Shown: positions 18,940 through 28,657, numbered from the stretch's first letter. The stretch is 64,000 nt of DNA from Collimonas sp. OK307 (GCF_900113705.1 NZ_FOQI01000004.1:186001-250000), one strand, 5' to 3'. Notes: a model not told the origin generated them from the letters alone. Numbers and translations are program-made.

Positions 18940-19602
18940 ATGGTTCAGAAAATTCAGCGCAGCATTTTACTTACCGGCTTTGAGCCGTTCGAACAAGAAC
19001 CGCTCAATCCATCATGGGAAGCCGTACGCGCGCTGGACGGCTGGCAGTGCGAAGGCGCCAGCGTGGCAGCACGTCAATTGCCCTGCGTTTTCGGCACGGC
19101 GCTGGAGGTGCTGGATCAGTTGATCGATGAGCTCAAACCGGTACTGGTCATCTGCGTCGGCCAGGCCGGCGGCCGCAGCCAGCTGTCGGTGGAGAGAGTG
19201 GCCATCAATGTCGACGACGCACGGATTGCCGACAACGCCGGACGCCAGCCGGTCGACCAGCCGATTTATAGCGACGGCCCGGCAGCGTATTTTTCGACGC
19301 TGCCGATCAAGGGCCTGGTCAAGGCGATGCGCGCTGCCGGTGTTCCGGCAGAGGTTTCACAAACCGCCGGCACCTTTGTCTGCAACCATGTGTTTTATGG
19401 CTTGATGCATCAGCTGGCCACACATGCGCCCAAAGTCCGCGGCGGCTTCATTCACATCCCGTATATTCCTTCGCAGGCTGCACGCCATCCGGGCCAACCC
19501 AGCCTGGCGCTGGATACGGTCATCGAGGGTTTACGGATTGCGCTGCAGAGCGCCATGACGTTGCAGCAGGATGTGATCGAAGGCGGCGGCCAGCTGCACT
19601 AA
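18940..19602 (+). CDS. pcp: pyroglutamyl-peptidase I
   Basis: 220 residues of peptidase family C15. [19 protein letters not shown] is the N-terminal signature; the catalytic Glu lies in [13 protein letters not shown], Cys in [13 protein letters not shown] and His in [10 protein letters not shown]. It removes N-terminal pyroglutamate from peptides in the cytoplasm, giving the 5-oxoproline used by PxpABC. It is the last gene of the operon, 12 bp after the DUF2891 gene. Confidence 0.95.
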   Translation: MVQKIQRSILLTGFEPFEQEPLNPSWEAVRALDGWQCEGASVAARQLPCVFGTALEVLDQLIDELKPVLVICVGQAGGRSQLSVERVAINVDDARIADNAGRQPVDQPIYSDGPAAYFSTLPIKGLVKAMRAAGVPAEVSQTAGTFVCNHVFYGLMHQLATHAPKVRGGFIHIPYIPSQAARHPGQPSLALDTVIEGLRIALQSAMTLQQDVIEGGGQLH

Positions 19603-19684
19603 AGCAAGTACATGCGCCGGCGCATACGGATTCCGCTAATTTCCTGATTTTCGGCAAGCCGATCTTGTATCATTGGTTTAACGG

Positions 19685-19702
19685 GGGCGTTGAAAAACGC
19701 CC
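19685..19702 (+). promoter_or_regulatory. GNRA-tetraloop stem-loop in the leader of the solitary atpC-type gene
   Basis: GGGCGTT (19685-19691), loop GAAA, AACGCCC (19696-19702). It lies 29 bp before the ATG and has no T-run, so it is more likely an mRNA stability or translational element than a terminator. Confidence 0.4.
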
Positions 19703-19731
19703 GATGATGCAGTCAAGTTACAGGAACCCGT

Positions 19732-20148
19732 ATGTCGGAAACTCAAGTCGTTGTAGTAAGCCCGGAAGGCGAGCTGTACGCCGGGAGCGCCGGATTGGTC
19801 ACCCTGCCGGGCATCGCCGGCTCGCTGGGCATCTTGCCGGGCCACACTCCGTTACTGACTCGCCTGAAGCCAGGCGCGGTCCATATCAAACGGCTGACGG
19901 GCGAAGATGATTTCATTTATGTCGCCGGCGGCTACGCCGAAATCCAGCCGCACTCGGTAACTATCCTGGCCGACACCGCGATCCGCGGCAAGGATCTGGA
20001 CGAAGCCAAAGCCACCGCGGCAAGGCAGCAGGCCGAGGAACGTTTGCAGAACCTGGCGTCGAATATCGACTACGCGCTGGCGCAAGCCGAGTTAGCGGAA
20101 GCGACTGCACAACTCGCCACGCTGGCGCAGATGCGACGCGGCAAATAG
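19732..20148 (+). CDS. solitary F-type ATP synthase epsilon subunit (AtpC-like)
   Basis: 138 residues with the complete epsilon fold: beta-sandwich with [13 protein letters not shown], then [24 protein letters not shown] and [23 protein letters not shown], followed by a C-terminal helical hairpin. No other atp gene is near; it lies between pcp and an SH3 gene. Epsilon is normally the last gene of the atp operon, so this is probably an extra copy beside a canonical one elsewhere. AGGAAC precedes the start. A function as alternative rotor or regulatory subunit is inference. Confidence 0.9.
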   Translation: MSETQVVVVSPEGELYAGSAGLVTLPGIAGSLGILPGHTPLLTRLKPGAVHIKRLTGEDDFIYVAGGYAEIQPHSVTILADTAIRGKDLDEAKATAARQQAEERLQNLASNIDYALAQAELAEATAQLATLAQMRRGK

Positions 20149-20191
20149 CCTGATCGAGGCGCCTGGCTAATGCCAGACACCTCACGGCAAA

Positions 20192-20818
20192 TCAACGCGG
20201 TTGCAGTGTAATTCCGCCATTCGATGGCCGGCCACCGCCACCCTGGGGCCTGCCACCTGATGGCCGGTTCCCGCCCGGCGGCCTGGCGCCGTGTGGCGGA
20301 CGATTTCCACCGCCGAAGCCCGGCTGCGGATGCGGCCTGCCTGGCTTGACTACCGGCGGTTTCGGATGTGGCCTTGGCGGCGGCCGCACACCTACCGGAG
20401 GACGCGGCCGGTGCGGCCGATGCGCCCAGTGCGACTGCTGTCCATACCAGGGCCGGTTGCGATAATTCTGATTCCAATAAGCGCCAAGGGTAAAGGCGAT
20501 GATCGGCAATCCGATGCTGCTGCCGTAGCTCATCACCGGTACCGGATTGCCTTGGTAAGGATAGTTCAGGTTTTGCGCATACACCCAACCCCGATTGCCG
20601 TCCGGCAGCGATACATCGCACCAGGTATAACCGTTGATACAACCAGCCACCGATACCGGAGTGCCGGGACGAAGCTGCGCCACCAGCGGATAATCGCGTG
20701 CCGGACCGGCCCGCAGATTAACGTTTTTACTGGTAAAAGCCTGCTGCTGAGCGAACGCGACAACAGGAACGCTGAGGCAAGCGACTGCAATCAACGGCAA
20801 CAAGCGGATGCGAATCAT
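20192..20818 (-). CDS. exported bacterial SH3 domain protein with Pro/Gly/Arg-rich tail
   Basis: 208 residues from the ATG at 20818, with GGAG upstream. Signal peptide residues 1-24 end in VVAFAQQ. An SH3b domain follows (VNLRAGPARDYPLVAQLRPG, GWVYAQNLNY), then a short hydrophobic stretch, and a tail of about 90 residues dominated by Pro, Gly, Arg and His. The SH3b part probably contacts cell wall or protein; the tail looks disordered. It converges on the atpC-like gene 43 bp away, with a CTGGC-TAAT-GCCAG hairpin between. Confidence 0.82.
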   Translation of the reverse strand: MIRIRLLPLIAVACLSVPVVAFAQQQAFTSKNVNLRAGPARDYPLVAQLRPGTPVSVAGCINGYTWCDVSLPDGNRGWVYAQNLNYPYQGNPVPVMSYGSSIGLPIIAFTLGAYWNQNYRNRPWYGQQSHWAHRPHRPRPPVGVRPPPRPHPKPPVVKPGRPHPQPGFGGGNRPPHGARPPGGNRPSGGRPQGGGGRPSNGGITLQPR

Positions 20819-21044
20819 GACCATCTCCAATGGATTGACAATCGATACTGCGCCCTGCGCGAACGCTGTTAAGAATACATCGAAAATTACTTAATGGAAA
20901 TGCCAGGTTCATTGATACACGCTATTACTTGGCACGGAGATGAATAGTCGCATGAAATCATGCGTAAAAGACATCAAAACGGCAAAGCGTCTTGCTGTTG
21001 AATGGAGCGAATGAAATGACTATAGAAAAGCTGACAAACTACGA

Positions 21045-21164
21045 TCCTGGGGAAGATTTCAGCTTTATCGCGCTTTCGGCGAAAACGGCAACCTGACCTT
21101 AAAAACTACCCTTGCCGAGATGAAGGCGCCTGCCATTGATCTGACCACCAAGGTTCACGCCTGA
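21045..21164 (+). pseudogene. possible coding remnant in the SH3-lipA intergenic region
   Basis: The 423-bp gap between the SH3 gene and lipA has no intact gene. A frame ending at the TGA at 21162-21164 reads protein-like sequence for its last ~35 residues (LYRAFGENGNLTLKTTLAEM is typical), but it has no start. A separate frame from the ATG at 21016 runs into the same area before stopping at 21093. This suggests a frameshifted or truncated small gene; no family is recognised. Confidence 0.3.
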
Positions 21165-21241
21165 CTATATCCACAGGAATTCAGTACGACGAAAACCTGT
21201 CTGCGAACCCCATGGAAATAGCCTCGTCAACTACTGATTGC

Positions 21242-22237
21242 TCACACCATGCCAGCATCATGCGCCTGCTGGTCGGCATGGTAAGAACTGCGCACCATGG
21301 CGCCCACGGCGGCGTGCGCAAAACCCATCTTGTAGGCTTCTTCCTCATACATCTTGAAGACATCAGGATGCACGTAGCGCCGCACCGGCAGGTGATTCCC
21401 GCTTGGCATCAGGTACTGGCCGATGGTCAGCATGTCGACGTCATGGGCGCGCATGTCGCGCATGACTTGCAGTACTTCTTCATCGGTTTCGCCGAGGCCG
21501 ACCATGATGCCGGATTTGGTCGGCGTGTTCGGATGCAGCGCCTTGAAGCGTTTCAGCAGGTTCAGTGAATACTCGTAATCGGAGCCGGGCCGCGCTTCCT
21601 TGTACAGGCGTGGTGCGGTTTCCAGGTTGTGGTTCATCACATCGGGCGGCGCCAGGTTGAGGATTTCCAGCGCGCGATCCATGCGGCCGCGGAAATCGGG
21701 CACCAGGATTTCAATCCGGGTATTCGGCGACAACGCCCGTACGTGGCGGATGCAATCGGCGAAATGGCCGGCACCGCCGTCACGCAAATCGTCGCGGTCG
21801 ACGCTGGTGATGACGACGTAATTCAATTTCAACGCGGCGATGGTCTTGGCCAGGTTTTCCGGCTCGTTGACATCGAGCGGATCCGGGCGGCCGTGGCCGA
21901 CATCGCAGAACGGGCAGCGACGGGTGCATTTGTCACCCATGATCATGAAGGTGGCCGTGCCCTTGCCGAAACATTCGCCGATATTCGGGCAGCTGGCTTC
22001 TTCGCAAACCGTGACCAGGCTATTGGCGCGCAAGATGTCCTTGATTTCATAAAACCGCGACGATGGCGAGGCTGCCTTGACGCGTATCCAGTCCGGCTTT
22101 TTCAGGGCTTCAATCGGGATAATCTTGATTGGAATGCGCGAAGTCTTGCTGGCGCCTTTTTGCTTTTCGGATGGATTGTAGCTAGCGGTGGCGATGGTGG
22201 CTTCTGCAGGCAGCGACGGCGTGGTTTCTGTGGTCAT
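21242..22237 (-). CDS. lipA: lipoyl synthase
   Basis: 331 residues, radical SAM. The first cluster ligands are in [13 protein letters not shown] and the radical SAM motif is [13 protein letters not shown], followed by [11 protein letters not shown]. It inserts two sulfurs into octanoyl groups on lipoyl domains. The N-terminus has a ~45-residue lineage-typical extension. lipB ends 38 bp upstream on the same strand, with a short GAGTC/GACTC hairpin between. Confidence 0.97.
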   Translation of the reverse strand: MTTETTPSLPAEATIATASYNPSEKQKGASKTSRIPIKIIPIEALKKPDWIRVKAASPSSRFYEIKDILRANSLVTVCEEASCPNIGECFGKGTATFMIMGDKCTRRCPFCDVGHGRPDPLDVNEPENLAKTIAALKLNYVVITSVDRDDLRDGGAGHFADCIRHVRALSPNTRIEILVPDFRGRMDRALEILNLAPPDVMNHNLETAPRLYKEARPGSDYEYSLNLLKRFKALHPNTPTKSGIMVGLGETDEEVLQVMRDMRAHDVDMLTIGQYLMPSGNHLPVRRYVHPDVFKMYEEEAYKMGFAHAAVGAMVRSSYHADQQAHDAGMV

Positions 22238-22275
22238 GGTCTGGGCATTTCCTTGCTGGAGTCTCGAAAAAGGAC

Positions 22276-22950
22276 TCAGTTAAAACGGTCTATCAATTTG
22301 TGAGCAAGCGCTAACTGCACCTCTGAGAGAGCACTATCAACGCCTAGTGTTTTCATATCGACTGTGGCGAGGCCTTCGTAGCCGCATGGATTGATCCAGG
22401 AAAAAGGCGTCAGATCCATGGCAACATTGAGCGACACACCGTGGTAAGTGCAGCCGCTGCCTCTTACTTTCAAGCCAAGAGCAGCGATCTTCGCACCCTG
22501 CCAGGCGCCGTCGGCAACATAAATCCCGGGGGCACCGGCCTTGCGTTCACCGGTCAGATTATACGCTGCCAGCGTGTCGATCACCGCCTGCTCGATACCC
22601 TGCACGAATTCACGTACGAACAGACGCGCGGCGGGACGGCGGCGGCGCAAGTCCAGCAACAGGTAAATCACTACCTGACCCGGCCCGTGATAAGTCACCT
22701 CGCCACCGCGATCGGTCTGTATCACCGGAATCTGGTGCGGCGCCAGCACATGGCTCGGATCGGCTCCCAAACCCAGTGTAAACACCGGCGGATGTTCAAC
22801 TATCCACAACTGGTCTGGCGTATCGGGGGAACGGGAATCGGTAAACGCGCGCATCGCGTCAAAACTGACTTGATAAGGTTCTACGCCACGCTGAATGATT
22901 TGGGGGCTAGGCAGAAGATCTGGGGAAATGAGTTGCTGCGCACTGGACAT
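22276..22950 (-). CDS. lipB: octanoyl-[acyl-carrier-protein]:protein octanoyltransferase LipB
   Basis: 224 residues. [39 protein letters not shown] and the catalytic region GAPGIYV...[23 protein letters not shown] are LipB signatures, with the catalytic Cys and Lys present. It transfers octanoyl from ACP to lipoyl domains, the substrate for LipA. The usual neighbour ybeD lies 1.6 kb further right, separated by the DUF2917/LysR pair. Confidence 0.97.
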   Translation of the reverse strand: MSSAQQLISPDLLPSPQIIQRGVEPYQVSFDAMRAFTDSRSPDTPDQLWIVEHPPVFTLGLGADPSHVLAPHQIPVIQTDRGGEVTYHGPGQVVIYLLLDLRRRRPAARLFVREFVQGIEQAVIDTLAAYNLTGERKAGAPGIYVADGAWQGAKIAALGLKVRGSGCTYHGVSLNVAMDLTPFSWINPCGYEGLATVDMKTLGVDSALSEVQLALAHKLIDRFN

Positions 22951-23000
22951 ACCGCAAGTGTACCGAAAATCGGGGGTCGGCGTGCGCCAACGGGCGCGCC

Positions 23001-23023
23001 GTCAGGCCGGAATGCGGCCTGAC
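23001..23023. terminator. perfect 9-bp hairpin between lipB and the DUF2917 gene
   Basis: GTCAGGCCG (23001-23009), loop GAATG, CGGCCTGAC (23015-23023). It lies downstream of the DUF2917 gene on the minus strand and upstream of lipB. There is no T-run; it may act as a Rho-assisted terminator or mRNA end. Confidence 0.5.
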
Positions 23024-23101
23024 GATACCCGGAAACGCAATGTCGAGAGCAAGGCGACGTTGCGACCACGTCACGGCAGCGGGTGCACATCTGATATCAA
23101 A

Positions 23102-23410
23102 TCAGCAAGCTGCCGGACTAGCGCCGAGTGGCTTGCTAAAGCCGGCGCGTGCGCTCGACGACGGCAGACGAGTCGATTGCTGTTGAATTTGCACCACACT
23201 TTTGCCTTTGACCGCTTCGATGACGATATGACTGTCAGCGGCAACGCTCAGGAATTGCCCCGCAGACAACCAGTAGTCGTCGCCGTGTCCTGTTACGGTC
23301 ACCCACACGCGGCCTTGCGTGATTTGCAGGGTTTGGGCTACCGGGGCGGTTACCGATGTGGCTGTACCGGCATCTATGGTTAAAGACTCGTTAGCTAATA
23401 ATTTTCTCAT
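23102..23410 (-). CDS. DUF2917 domain protein
   Basis: 102 residues from the ATG at 23410 with AAGGAG seven bases upstream. The small beta-rich, cupin-like domain has QTLQITQGRVWVTVTGHGDDYWL and GQFLSVAADSHIVIEA, matching DUF2917. No signal peptide. It is divergent from a GcvA-type LysR gene; such DUF2917/LysR pairs recur in Burkholderiales, so the regulator may control it. Function unknown. Confidence 0.85.
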   Translation of the reverse strand: MRKLLANESLTIDAGTATSVTAPVAQTLQITQGRVWVTVTGHGDDYWLSAGQFLSVAADSHIVIEAVKGKSVVQIQQQSTRLPSSSARAGFSKPLGASPAAC

Positions 23411-23569
23411 GATGTCACTCCTTGAAACTACTGGTATATTGGACGCCACATCACAATCCACACCACTTGATATAGACGTTCCTTGTTTCTACAGAGCCAT
23501 TTTAGACAATCCACAGGCAGTAACAAAACGAGTAATTTTCTCCTCCCTTGCTAATTTTCCTCATATAAA

Positions 23570-24499
23570 ATGGCCGATCTCCGAAAATTGCCTAACCTTT
23601 CTGCCCTGCGTGCCTTCGAGGCTGCAGCACGCAATGACAGCTTTTCGCGCGCCGCCGAAGAAATCTATGTGACGCCGGGTGCGATCAGCCATCAAATCCG
23701 GGCCTTGGAACAGGAACTGGGCATCATGTTGTTCAGCCGCCACGGCAAGCGCATCACGATCACCGAACAAGGACAGCGCTTTGCCGCGGTCATCCGTAAA
23801 TCCTTGAATGAAATCGCGTTTGCGGCCGAAGCCTTGAAGATGGATGCCAAGCAGAAGCGCTTGACCATTTCCGCCCTGCCCTCGTTTGCCGCACGCTGGC
23901 TGGCGCCGCGACTGTGGAAATTCATCGACCTGCATCCGGATACCGAGGTAGTGCTGCAATCGAGCAGCCACCTCAATGACCTGGAACGCGAACCTATCGA
24001 TGTCGGCCTGCGCTACGGGCTGGGCCACTATCCGGGCCTGGTGGTGGAAAAACTGATGGACGATTATTACTATCCGGTGGCCAGCCCGCACTACCGTGAC
24101 GGCAATCTGCCGAATACGCCGCAGGAGCTAGAGCAGTGCAGCCTGTTGCGCATGGATACCGAATCGTCGTGGATGCCGTGGTTCGAGGCCGCGGGTATCG
24201 ACCTGGTGGAACCGACCGGCGGCTTGCTGATCGAGGATGCGTCGATGCTGTTGCGTTCGGCTTCGGATGGATTGGGGATTGCTTTGACGCGGCACGCGAT
24301 TGCGCTGCAGGAAATTGCTTCGGGGGAGTTGGTGCGTTTGTTCGATGTCGTCGCGCTCTGCCCGCTATCCTATTATTTCGCCTGCACCAAGGAAGCACTG
24401 AGTAAACCGCAAGTGCAGGCTTTCCATCGCTGGCTGCTGGACGAAATCAGGACTTTCAAGGCACAAAGCGAATGGCCCGGAGGACCCGAGCCATCATGA
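23570..24499 (+). CDS. LysR-type transcriptional regulator, GcvA-like
   Basis: 309 residues. The N-terminal helix-turn-helix is in LPNLSALRAFEAAARNDSFS through VTPGAISHQIRALEQEL, a hallmark of the GcvA/AmpR subgroup. A substrate-binding domain follows to the end. It is divergent from the DUF2917 gene across 159 bp, which should hold the shared operator. The stop is 12 bp from the convergent ybeD stop. Ligand unknown. Confidence 0.92.
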   Translation: MADLRKLPNLSALRAFEAAARNDSFSRAAEEIYVTPGAISHQIRALEQELGIMLFSRHGKRITITEQGQRFAAVIRKSLNEIAFAAEALKMDAKQKRLTISALPSFAARWLAPRLWKFIDLHPDTEVVLQSSSHLNDLEREPIDVGLRYGLGHYPGLVVEKLMDDYYYPVASPHYRDGNLPNTPQELEQCSLLRMDTESSWMPWFEAAGIDLVEPTGGLLIEDASMLLRSASDGLGIALTRHAIALQEIASGELVRLFDVVALCPLSYYFACTKEALSKPQVQAFHRWLLDEIRTFKAQSEWPGGPEPS

Positions 24500-24511
24500 T
24501 TCAATACGAAT

Positions 24512-24805
24512 TTAAAGCACCATCTTTACCATCGGGTGCGAAGACAGCGCCCGATACAAATCATCCAGCTGTTCACGGCTTGTCGCACGAACAGTAGCAG
24601 TCAGGCCGGTATAGTTACCCTTGGACGATGGCCGCACTTCCAGCTTGTCGATATGAAAAGTCGGATCATGCTGCACCACCACGCCAACCATGGTCGGCGC
24701 AAATGCGTCATGCGTAGGCCCCATTATCTTGATGGGAAAATCGCTTGGGTATTCGATCAGGCTTTCAGCAGGGGGGATAACCTGGTTTTCAGTGGGCTCG
24801 GTCAT
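24512..24805 (-). CDS. ybeD: YbeD/DUF493 family protein
   Basis: 97 residues; the ACT-like alpha/beta fold appears as ESLIEYPSDFPIKIMG, SSKGNYTGLTATVRATSREQ and LDDLYRALSSHPMVKMVL, all DUF493 signatures. It usually lies between a D-amino acid aminotransferase gene and lipB, as nearly here. Role in lipoate metabolism is suspected but unproven. Confidence 0.93.
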   Translation of the reverse strand: MTEPTENQVIPPAESLIEYPSDFPIKIMGPTHDAFAPTMVGVVVQHDPTFHIDKLEVRPSSKGNYTGLTATVRATSREQLDDLYRALSSHPMVKMVL

Positions 24806-24987
24806 GATGGTTGCTCTTTAATGGTGACGCAGGATACTAGTTTACTCCCGAAACGGATTCCTGCACTAAAAGCTTATCGGCGACCGGGATTTGCCGGTAT
24901 GGTATGTGTAAAAGGAAACAAGGCAGAAAACCAAATGATTTCCACCCTGCAATATCTACAACAGCTGTGCGCTACTGCGTTCCGTAG

Positions 24988-25836
24988 TTAAGCCGCCTTG
25001 GCCGCCTGATAAGCCTCGTATAACTGTTTGTATATGGGGCCGGGTTCGCCATTTCCAATAGTCTTGCCGTCAATTGAAACCACCGGCAATACCTCCTTGG
25101 TAGCTGACGACAACAGCACTTCATCCGCCGCAAACACCTCTTCACGCGCAATCCGGCGAGCTTCGAACGGAATGCCGCCGGCAGCGCACAATTCCTCGAT
25201 CAGGCGATAGCGGATCCCTTCCAGGATCAGATTATCCTTAGGCGGCGCCATCAGTTTGCCGTTTTTGACGATCCAGACATTGGAAGACGACGCTTCGGTC
25301 AGCCAGCCATCGCGAAACTGAATTGCTTCCACCACGCCATGCTCGGCAGCATTTTGCGCCGCCAGCACATTCCCCAACAGGGAAATCGACTTGATCTCGC
25401 AATGCAGCCAGCGTTGATCCTCCATCGACACGCAAGGCACGCCGCTAGCGCGCAATGCCGCGCTCGGCAATACCAGCGGGTTGGTCATGATGAATACCGT
25501 CGGCGTCAGCGCTTCTTTCGGAAACGCATGACCGCGCTTGGCGACGCCGCGGGTGACATGGATGTAGACCATCTGGTCATCCGCCGGATGGGCATCGATC
25601 ACACCTTGAATCAGCGCCAGCCACTGCTCTTTGTCATGCGGATTTGTAATACTGATCTTTGCCAGGCTGCGAAACAGGCGCGCCAGATGATGCTCGGAAC
25701 GGAATAATTTACGGCCGTAGATAGGAATCACCTCATACACGCCATCACCGAAAATGAAGCCGCGGTCGAGTACCGGGATGCTCGCTTCGGACAGCGGTGT
25801 CATGCTGCCATTGAGATAGACCAGCGGGTCTTGCAT
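24988..25836 (-). CDS. dat: D-amino acid aminotransferase (class IV PLP enzyme)
   Basis: 282 residues from the ATG at 25836 with AGGAA upstream; a long upstream extension in the same frame is rejected as non-family sequence. PLVYLNGSMTPLSEASIPVLDRGFIFGDGVYE is the class IV N-terminus; the PLP lysine lies in the CEIKSISLLGNVLA segment. It interconverts D-alanine and D-glutamate, feeding peptidoglycan. In many Burkholderiales dacC sits directly upstream; here dacC is 25 kb away on the other strand. Confidence 0.92.
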   Translation of the reverse strand: MQDPLVYLNGSMTPLSEASIPVLDRGFIFGDGVYEVIPIYGRKLFRSEHHLARLFRSLAKISITNPHDKEQWLALIQGVIDAHPADDQMVYIHVTRGVAKRGHAFPKEALTPTVFIMTNPLVLPSAALRASGVPCVSMEDQRWLHCEIKSISLLGNVLAAQNAAEHGVVEAIQFRDGWLTEASSSNVWIVKNGKLMAPPKDNLILEGIRYRLIEELCAAGGIPFEARRIAREEVFAADEVLLSSATKEVLPVVSIDGKTIGNGEPGPIYKQLYEAYQAAKAA

Positions 25837-26024
25837 GATCGGATTCCTAAAAAAGTAGAGAGTCCAATTCTGGCACAGCACCGGACCATGGGGTATGCAA
25901 AAAAAGTATGCGAATGATCTGGAAAGCATCGCTCCAAGATGGAGGCGCGCGATGTTGACGTGATGCGGTAGCATACACATACCTCAACTTCGAGGAACCG
26001 CCAAAGTTCCTCCTGCGCCTGACC

Positions 26025-26603
26025 ATGACCACCATCGTTACCCGTTGCGCCTGGGCCAATCCCGCCAATCCCCGTTACCTGGCCTACCACGACGAGGAAT
26101 GGGGCAAACCCTGCCACGATGAGGTGCAACTGTTCGAAATGCTGAACCTGGAAGGTGCGCAAGCCGGCCTGAGCTGGGAAACCATTCTCAACAAGCGCGA
26201 CAACTACCGCCGCGCCTTCGACGGCTGGGACGCAAAAAAAATCGCCCGCTACGACGAGGTCAAAGTGGCGTCCCTGCTGGCCGACGCCGGCATCGTCCGC
26301 AACCGCCTGAAGATCGCCGCCACCATCAGCAACGCCCAGGCTTATCTGCGCCTGCGCACCGAAGTCGGCGGTCTTGATGCTTTCTTATGGGCCTACGTCG
26401 ATGGCGAGCCGATCCAGAATCAGTGGACATTACTTGGCGGAAATCCGGCCAAAACGCCTTTATCCGACCGCATTTCCAAGGATCTGGGAAAGCGCGGCTT
26501 CAAATTTGTCGGTTCCACCATCATCTACGCTTATATGCAGGCGATCGGCATGGTGAACGACCATTGCGTCGAATGTTTCCGGCATCAGGCAGTGGCAGAG
26601 TAA
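26025..26603 (+). CDS. tag: DNA-3-methyladenine glycosylase I
   Basis: 192 residues of the Tag family. The zinc-binding RCAWA and YHDEEWGKP opening, LEGAQAGLSWETIL with the catalytic Glu, and C-terminal FVGSTIIYAYMQAIGMVNDH with histidine and cysteine ligands are all present. It excises 3-methyladenine from alkylated DNA. It stands alone, divergent from dat across 188 bp with no other gene. Confidence 0.95.
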   Translation: MTTIVTRCAWANPANPRYLAYHDEEWGKPCHDEVQLFEMLNLEGAQAGLSWETILNKRDNYRRAFDGWDAKKIARYDEVKVASLLADAGIVRNRLKIAATISNAQAYLRLRTEVGGLDAFLWAYVDGEPIQNQWTLLGGNPAKTPLSDRISKDLGKRGFKFVGSTIIYAYMQAIGMVNDHCVECFRHQAVAE

Positions 26604-26689
26604 TTCCCGATCGGCCTCCTGGGCGACGGTCAGGATACCCGGATCGCCGCCCTCTTTTCGTTCCCGCGCCATTCTGTTACATTCCCGCC

Positions 26690-27409
26690 ATGCCTAAACT
26701 GACCTTAGACCGAATCCTGCAATCGCAGGGCTTCGGCAGCCGAAAATATTGCCGCGAGTTAATTGAAGATGGCGAAGTCGTCATCGGCGGCGTTGCCGTT
26801 ACCGACTATAAATCCACGCCCGACACCGACGGCCTGGTGTTCACCTTGTTCGATGAAGAATGGGTTTACCGCGAACACGTCTATATCGTGCTCAACAAAC
26901 CGGCCAATATCGAGTGCTCGCGCAAACCCAGCCATCACCCCGGGGTGCTAAGCATCTTGCCGGAACAGTTCAGCTGGCGCGACGTGCAGCCGGTTGGACG
27001 GCTCGATCACGACACCACCGGCTTGCTGCTGATGTCGGACGACGGCAGCTTCATCCATGCCCAGTCGTCGCCCAAGCGGCACGTGCCGAAGTTATACGTT
27101 GCCACCACGCATGAGCCTGTGACCGAGGAACTGGTGCAAAGCTTGCTGGCCGGCGTGAAGTTGCATGATGAGCCGCAGACTCTGGCCGCCGTCAGCTGCC
27201 GCATAGTGGGCCCGCATGAAATTGAGATCGTGCTGGAACAGGGCAAATATCATCAGGTCAAGCGCATGCTGGTGGCGGCTGGCAATCATTGCTCGGCGTT
27301 GCGCCGCACCGCAATCGGCGGCCTGACCCTGGAAGCCCTGGAGCTGGAATTGGGGGAATGGTGCTATCTGGAGCCGGAACACCTGGCTTTGCTGGTGCCG
27401 TCGGCCTAG
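26690..27409 (+). CDS. RsuA-family rRNA pseudouridine synthase
   Basis: 239 residues from the ATG at 26690. An N-terminal S4-like domain (LTLDRILQSQGFGSRKYC) precedes the synthase domain with GRLDHDTTGLLLMSDDG, where Asp in GRLD is catalytic, and QGKYHQVKRML near the end. This is the short RsuA-like type common in Burkholderiales, probably acting on 16S U516. No ribosome binding site is clear. A strong terminator follows. Confidence 0.9.
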   Translation: MPKLTLDRILQSQGFGSRKYCRELIEDGEVVIGGVAVTDYKSTPDTDGLVFTLFDEEWVYREHVYIVLNKPANIECSRKPSHHPGVLSILPEQFSWRDVQPVGRLDHDTTGLLLMSDDGSFIHAQSSPKRHVPKLYVATTHEPVTEELVQSLLAGVKLHDEPQTLAAVSCRIVGPHEIEIVLEQGKYHQVKRMLVAAGNHCSALRRTAIGGLTLEALELELGEWCYLEPEHLALLVPSA

Positions 27410-27440
27410 TACAAAAAAACGCAAAAAAAAACGCAAAAAA

Positions 27441-27466
27441 AACGCAAGACCTGAGTCTTGCGTTTT
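27441..27466. terminator. bidirectional Rho-independent terminator
   Basis: AACGCAAGAC, loop CTGA, GTCTTGCGTT followed by further T residues, with long A-runs on the left (27412-27440) interrupted by repeated ACGC. It separates the convergent pseudouridine synthase and argB genes and serves both. Confidence 0.9.
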
Positions 27467-27491
27467 TACTGATTCAAGCTTTCCTGGAAAA

Positions 27492-28394
27492 TCAGTGTGA
27501 GCGGATCATGGTGCCGAACGCCTGTTCGGTCAACACTTCCAGCAGCAACGAATGCTCGATACGGCCATCGATGATGTGCACTGTATTGACACCCGACTTG
27601 GCTGCATCCAGCGCCGACGAAATCTTCGGCAGCATGCCGCCGGAGATGGTGCCGTCCTTGAACATTTCATCGATTTCGCGTGCCGACAAGTCTGTCACCA
27701 GATTGCCCTGCTTATCTTGCACGCCAGCAATATTGGTCATCATGATCAGCTTTTCAGCATGCAGGATTTCCGCGATCTTGCCTGCCACGACGTCGGCATT
27801 GATGTTGTAGGCCTGGCCGTCGGCGCCAAAGCCGATAGGCGAAATGATCGGAATGAACGCATCGTCCTGCAAGGCTTTGACCACCGCCGGATTGATGGCT
27901 TCGATTTCGCCGACAAAGCCGATATCGAGGAATTCACCCGGATGCTCGCGGTCTGGCATGCGGTATTTGCGCGCACGGATCAGGCCGCCATCCTTGCCGG
28001 TCAGGCCGACAGCCTGGCCACCGTAGTGGTTGATCAGCATCACGATATCCTGCTGCACTTCGCCGCCCAGCACCCACTCCACCACTTCCATGGTTTCTTC
28101 GTCGGTAATCCGCATGCCTTGCACGAAGGTGCCTTGCTTGCCGATTTTCTTCAGGGCATTGTCGATTTGCGGGCCGCCGCCATGCACCACCACCGGGTTC
28201 ATGCCGACCAGTTTCAACAAAATCACGTCGCGCGCGAAGCCGTGCTTCAGGCGCTCTTCGGTCATTGCATTGCCGCCGTATTTGACGACAATGGTTTTAC
28301 CGTGGAATTGACGGATGTACGGTAACGCCTCGGCCAGAATTTCAGCTTTGATTCCTGGGGCAACGTTGGCTAGATCGTTGGTCAAATCGGCCAT
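27492..28394 (-). CDS. argB: acetylglutamate kinase
   Basis: 300 residues. [23 protein letters not shown], and [14 protein letters not shown] are ArgB signatures; the N-terminal helix typical of arginine-sensitive hexameric forms is present. It phosphorylates N-acetylglutamate in arginine biosynthesis. The next 263 bp to the right (28395-28657) show no gene and mark the boundary to the GlcNAc cluster. Confidence 0.97.
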   Translation of the reverse strand: MADLTNDLANVAPGIKAEILAEALPYIRQFHGKTIVVKYGGNAMTEERLKHGFARDVILLKLVGMNPVVVHGGGPQIDNALKKIGKQGTFVQGMRITDEETMEVVEWVLGGEVQQDIVMLINHYGGQAVGLTGKDGGLIRARKYRMPDREHPGEFLDIGFVGEIEAINPAVVKALQDDAFIPIISPIGFGADGQAYNINADVVAGKIAEILHAEKLIMMTNIAGVQDKQGNLVTDLSAREIDEMFKDGTISGGMLPKISSALDAAKSGVNTVHIIDGRIEHSLLLEVLTEQAFGTMIRSH

Positions 28395-28657
28395 GAACAG
28401 TCCTACAAGAGAGGTTCTGAGCTTGTCAGAAGAAAGTAAAAAAGTGCAAAGACTGCAACTCGGGGGAGTTAAAAATCGCTGCGAGAAGGATCAGCGCGAT
28501 TTTACATGGAAATGCGCTTGCTTAGGTGTAGCAAGCACGTCATGTGTCGCGGTTGTGGCACATCCGGCAAGATCCATATCACCGCGTCGGACTTCACCCC
28601 GCCCGACTTTGGGAATTTCTCTAAACAGCGATTCTTGCCGCTACATGCCGACCACTC

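Noticed and set aside
27411-27440. A-rich repeated ACGCAAAA stretch as a possible microsatellite
   Set aside because: It is the A-side of a bidirectional terminator; too short and irregular to call separately.
27552-28325. 257-codon plus-strand frame opposite argB
   Set aside because: Mirror of argB; no start signal and His/Asp-rich composition typical of shadow frames.
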